Source: an uncultured Clostridia bacterium (GTDB taxonomy: Bacteria > Bacillota > Clostridia > TANB77 > CAG-465). From it: DNA of 7,070 nucleotides. The stretch lies in contig CANRAK010000066.1 in assembly GCA_947628575.1 (NCBI GenBank), forward strand, positions 1-7,070, written 5' to 3'. The position numbers and the translations under genes were made by a program. Under the pieces are notes generated by a model, which saw only the letters and a program-made list of their open reading frames with translations, ran no database searches and had not been told where the DNA came from. Each line of letters opens with the position of its first letter. The stretch's first letter is position 1. Positions 5,225 through 7,070 of the stretch are shown here, one piece after another.

Positions 5225-6199
5225 ATGTGCACAGCAGTAACTTATACTACAAAAGATCATTATTTTGGTAGAAATTTAGATTTAGAATATTCATATAAGG
5301 AAACAGTTACAATAACACCACGTAACTATGTATTTAATTTTAGAAAAGCAGGAAAAATGGAAAAACATTATGCTATGATTGGAATGGCCTATATAGCAGA
5401 TAACTATCCATTATATTATGATGCAATAAATGAAAAAGGACTAGGTATGGCAGGACTTAACTTTCCATCAAATGCAGATTATAAAGAAGAAGTAGAAGGA
5501 AAAGATAACATAGCACCATTTGAATTTATTCCATGGATACTTTCACAATGTGCTAATATTAGTGAGGTAAAAGCATTACTTGAAAAAGTAAATATTGCTA
5601 AAATTAATTTTAGTGAAATGTTACCAGCATCTCCACTTCATTGGATAATTGCAGATAAAGAATCTTCTATTACTGTTGAAAGTGTAAAAGATGGACTAAA
5701 AGTATATGATAATCCAGTGGGAATACTTACCAATAATCCTACTTTTGATATTCATATGTTTAATTTAAATAATTATATGGCGTTGTCTGTAGAACCACCT
5801 GTAAATAATTTTTCTAGTAAATTAAATTTAGATACATATAGTAGAGGAATGGGAGCTTTAGGACTTCCAGGAGATTTGTCTTCTGCATCAAGATTTGTTA
5901 AGGCAACATTTACTAAAATGAATTCATTATCTGGAGAAAATGAGTCTGAAAGTATAAGTCAATTTTTCCATATACTAGAATCTGTATATCAGCAAAGAGG
6001 ATGCGTTCACATGGGAGAAGATAAATATGAAATAACTATTTATTCTTCATGTTGCAATATGGATAAAGGAATATATTATTATACTACATACGAAAATAGT
6101 CAAATTACAGGTGTAGATATGAATAAAGAAAACCTAGATAGTACAAATTTAGTAAATTATGATTTAATTAAAGGGCAACAGATAAAAATGCAAAATTAA
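5225..6199 (+). CDS. bsh: Choloylglycine hydrolase / bile salt hydrolase
   Basis: A 324-residue Ntn-hydrolase of cholylglycine amidase type. These enzymes cleave the amide bond of glycine- or taurine-conjugated bile acids in the cytoplasm. It starts Met-Cys, so Cys2 becomes the N-terminal nucleophile once Met is removed, with no propeptide. Conserved active-site residues are visible: Arg16 and Asp19 (FGRNLDLEYSY), Asn79 (AGLNFP), Asn170 (LTNNPTFD) and Arg223 (SASRF), matching Cys2, Arg18, Asp21, Asn82, Asn175 and Arg228 of the characterised enzymes. GLPGDLSSASRF and the C-terminal KGIYYYTTYENSQITGVDMN also resemble Clostridium perfringens CBAH-1 closely, and the length is standard. The loop before GLPGD reads YSRGMGALG, the S-R-x form linked to taurine-conjugate preference. 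Penicillin V acylases are related, but this pattern fits the bile salt group. AAGGAGG (5211-5217) precedes the start. Confidence 0.95.
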   Translation: MCTAVTYTTKDHYFGRNLDLEYSYKETVTITPRNYVFNFRKAGKMEKHYAMIGMAYIADNYPLYYDAINEKGLGMAGLNFPSNADYKEEVEGKDNIAPFEFIPWILSQCANISEVKALLEKVNIAKINFSEMLPASPLHWIIADKESSITVESVKDGLKVYDNPVGILTNNPTFDIHMFNLNNYMALSVEPPVNNFSSKLNLDTYSRGMGALGLPGDLSSASRFVKATFTKMNSLSGENESESISQFFHILESVYQQRGCVHMGEDKYEITIYSSCCNMDKGIYYYTTYENSQITGVDMNKENLDSTNLVNYDLIKGQQIKMQN

Positions 6200-6235
6200 A
6201 TAAATAAAAGTATAAAAATATTATAGAGGTGTTAA

Positions 6236-6589
6236 ATGAAGAATATAATTAATATAAGAAATATAGTTGTAGCTATAATAACTATAATCATTTTAATATG
6301 GGCGTTTTTTAATAATGAGCCATTTATTAGAATAGCTATTATTCCTTTTTTAGTTTGTGCTAGTGCTTCACTTGGAAGAAATATATGTTTAATGTTAAAT
6401 AAACAAAAAATTGCAGACATTTTTAGTATTATATATCGTATAAGCTTCTTTGCCTTTTTCTTTGGATTTTTAGCTTATATGACGTATTATAGTATAATAA
6501 CTAAAAATTATTCATTTATTCCATTTATACTTATTTTTGTATTATTTGGTTTGCAGTTTTTTAAAGGAGCTTTTTTTAATAAAGAATAA
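6236..6589 (+). CDS. Small four-helix membrane protein of unknown function
   Basis: A 117-residue, strongly hydrophobic protein with about four predicted membrane segments (9-25, 30-46, 64-87 and 93-109). Short basic loops lie around Lys55-Lys58 and Lys90, and the C-terminus is charged (FNKE). No enzyme or transporter motif is recognisable, and I do not know the family. AGAGGT (6225-6230) is a good ribosome binding site 5 bases before the ATG. The gene begins 36 bases after the bile salt hydrolase and no terminator is visible between them, so read-through from that gene is likely. A link to bile acid handling would be a guess based on position only. Length and composition could also fit a small DUF-type inner-membrane protein common in clostridia. 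Confidence 0.72.
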   Translation: MKNIINIRNIVVAIITIIILIWAFFNNEPFIRIAIIPFLVCASASLGRNICLMLNKQKIADIFSIIYRISFFAFFFGFLAYMTYYSIITKNYSFIPFILIFVLFGLQFFKGAFFNKE

Positions 6590-6670
6590 CAATTATAAAT
6601 ACATTTATTGAGGAGAATATATTAGAAAGTGATGTAATAAATTGGATAAAGCAATAATGGAGGAGAAAAA

Positions 6671-6961
6671 ATGAGTTTAGTTATAAACATATATTATACA
6701 GGTAAAAATGGCAGTGCTAGAAAATTTGCAGAAGAAATGATGTCTAGCGGTATTGTTAATAGAGTTCGAGCTGAAGAGGGTAATGAAAGATATGAATATT
6801 TTTTTCCAATGGAAGACGAAGAAACAGTAATGCTAATAGATAAATGGAAAAATCAGGAAGCACTTGATATTCACCATAAATCAGATATGATGAAAGAAAT
6901 TGCAGTTTTAAGAGAAAAATATTCGCTAAGCATAAGAGTTGAAAAATATACAGAAGCTTAG
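6671..6961 (+). CDS. ABM-domain protein, putative quinol monooxygenase
   Basis: A 96-residue single-domain protein with the dimeric ferredoxin-like fold of the antibiotic biosynthesis monooxygenase (ABM/YgiN-like) family. The N-terminal strand (LVINIYYTGKNG) leads to a helix (ARKFAEEMMSSGIVNRVRAE), then GNERYEYFFPMEDEETVMLIDKW, in which glycine-rich entry, strand and the W-K pair are typical. The helix QEALDIHHKSDMMKEI carries the usual His-x-x-S/T positions (His68, His69, Ser71), and a final strand follows. Members oxidise quinols or other small aromatics without a cofactor, but many are uncharacterised, so the substrate is open. GGAGGAG (6659-6665) precedes the ATG. The next gene, 40 bases on, is a carboxymuconolactone decarboxylase-family gene; such pairs suggest small-molecule or redox stress functions. 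Confidence 0.8.
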   Translation: MSLVINIYYTGKNGSARKFAEEMMSSGIVNRVRAEEGNERYEYFFPMEDEETVMLIDKWKNQEALDIHHKSDMMKEIAVLREKYSLSIRVEKYTEA

Positions 6962-7001
6962 ACAAGATTTAATGTAATAAAATAGAAAGGGGTTAAAAAT
7001 T

Positions 7002-7070
7002 ATGGAAAAACAAACAGCAGGTAGAGATAATTTAGGAAGTTTAGCACCAAAATTTGCTGAACTTAATGAT
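7002..7070 (+). CDS. Carboxymuconolactone decarboxylase-family protein (5' end, partial)
   Basis: Only the first 23 codons are present, running off the right edge in frame. The visible start, with TAGRDNLGSLAPKFAELND, is the characteristic opening of carboxymuconolactone decarboxylase-family (AhpD-like) proteins. Some family members act in aromatic degradation, others as peroxidase partners through a Cys-x-x-Cys site; the part that would tell is outside the window. AAGGGG (6987-6992) lies 9 bases before the ATG. It follows the ABM-type gene on the same strand without a visible terminator, so co-expression is likely. Confidence 0.78.
   Translation, partial: MEKQTAGRDNLGSLAPKFAELND

Noticed and set aside
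6232..6420. Minus-strand open frame of 62 codons over the small membrane protein
   Set aside because: It is the antisense of a hydrophobic gene that has its own good ribosome binding site; no independent support.
6590..6670. Possible short peptide or gene remnant after GAGGAG at 6610-6615, reading LESDVINWIKQ then stop
   Set aside because: The site is followed by ATA TTA rather than an accepted start codon at the right distance, and the frame is only about a dozen codons. It could be a decayed gene start, but nothing supports it further.
6756..6965. Minus-strand open frame of 69 codons over the ABM gene
   Set aside because: It is a shadow of the supported + strand gene with no recognisable domain.

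Overview
The window is AT-rich DNA in which every supported gene lies on the + strand. Genes are tightly packed, Shine-Dalgarno sites are strong (AGGAGG type), and ATA, AGA and TTA codons are heavily used. This suggests a low-GC Firmicute, most likely an intestinal clostridium or relative. The gut habitat is inferred mainly from an intact bile salt hydrolase. I cannot name a species.

Region 1 (1-3228) is most of a sortase-assembled pilus locus, closed by a clear terminator. In order it holds the tail of an unidentified coiled-coil-like protein, a signal peptidase homologue without its catalytic dyad (SipA-like), a two-domain major pilin of the Spy0128/FctA type, a class B sortase, and a small pilin with an LPDTS anchor (FctB-like). 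This is the order sipA-fctA-srtC-fctB of the Streptococcus pyogenes FCT pilus island. The likely division of work: FctA-like subunits are polymerised by the class B sortase with help from the inactive SipA, and the FctB-like protein is the basal subunit passed to a housekeeping sortase encoded elsewhere. The tip adhesin would be expected just left of the window.

Region 2 (3229-4303) holds a single Rpn/PD-(D/E)XK-type transposase-family gene with its own terminator. A perfect 9-bp inverted repeat in its leader partly covers its ribosome binding site. Its strong ATA preference and isolation suggest a separate, possibly mobile, origin.

Region 3 (4304-7070) is a run of closely spaced genes: a metallo-beta-lactamase-fold hydrolase, a choloylglycine/bile salt hydrolase, a small four-helix membrane protein, an ABM-fold (quinol monooxygenase-like) protein, and the start of a carboxymuconolactone decarboxylase-family gene that runs off the right edge. 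The first two genes look co-transcribed, and the last two form a plausible small redox pair.

No stretch longer than about 150 bases lacks a gene. I found no tRNA, rRNA, CRISPR array or complete insertion sequence.
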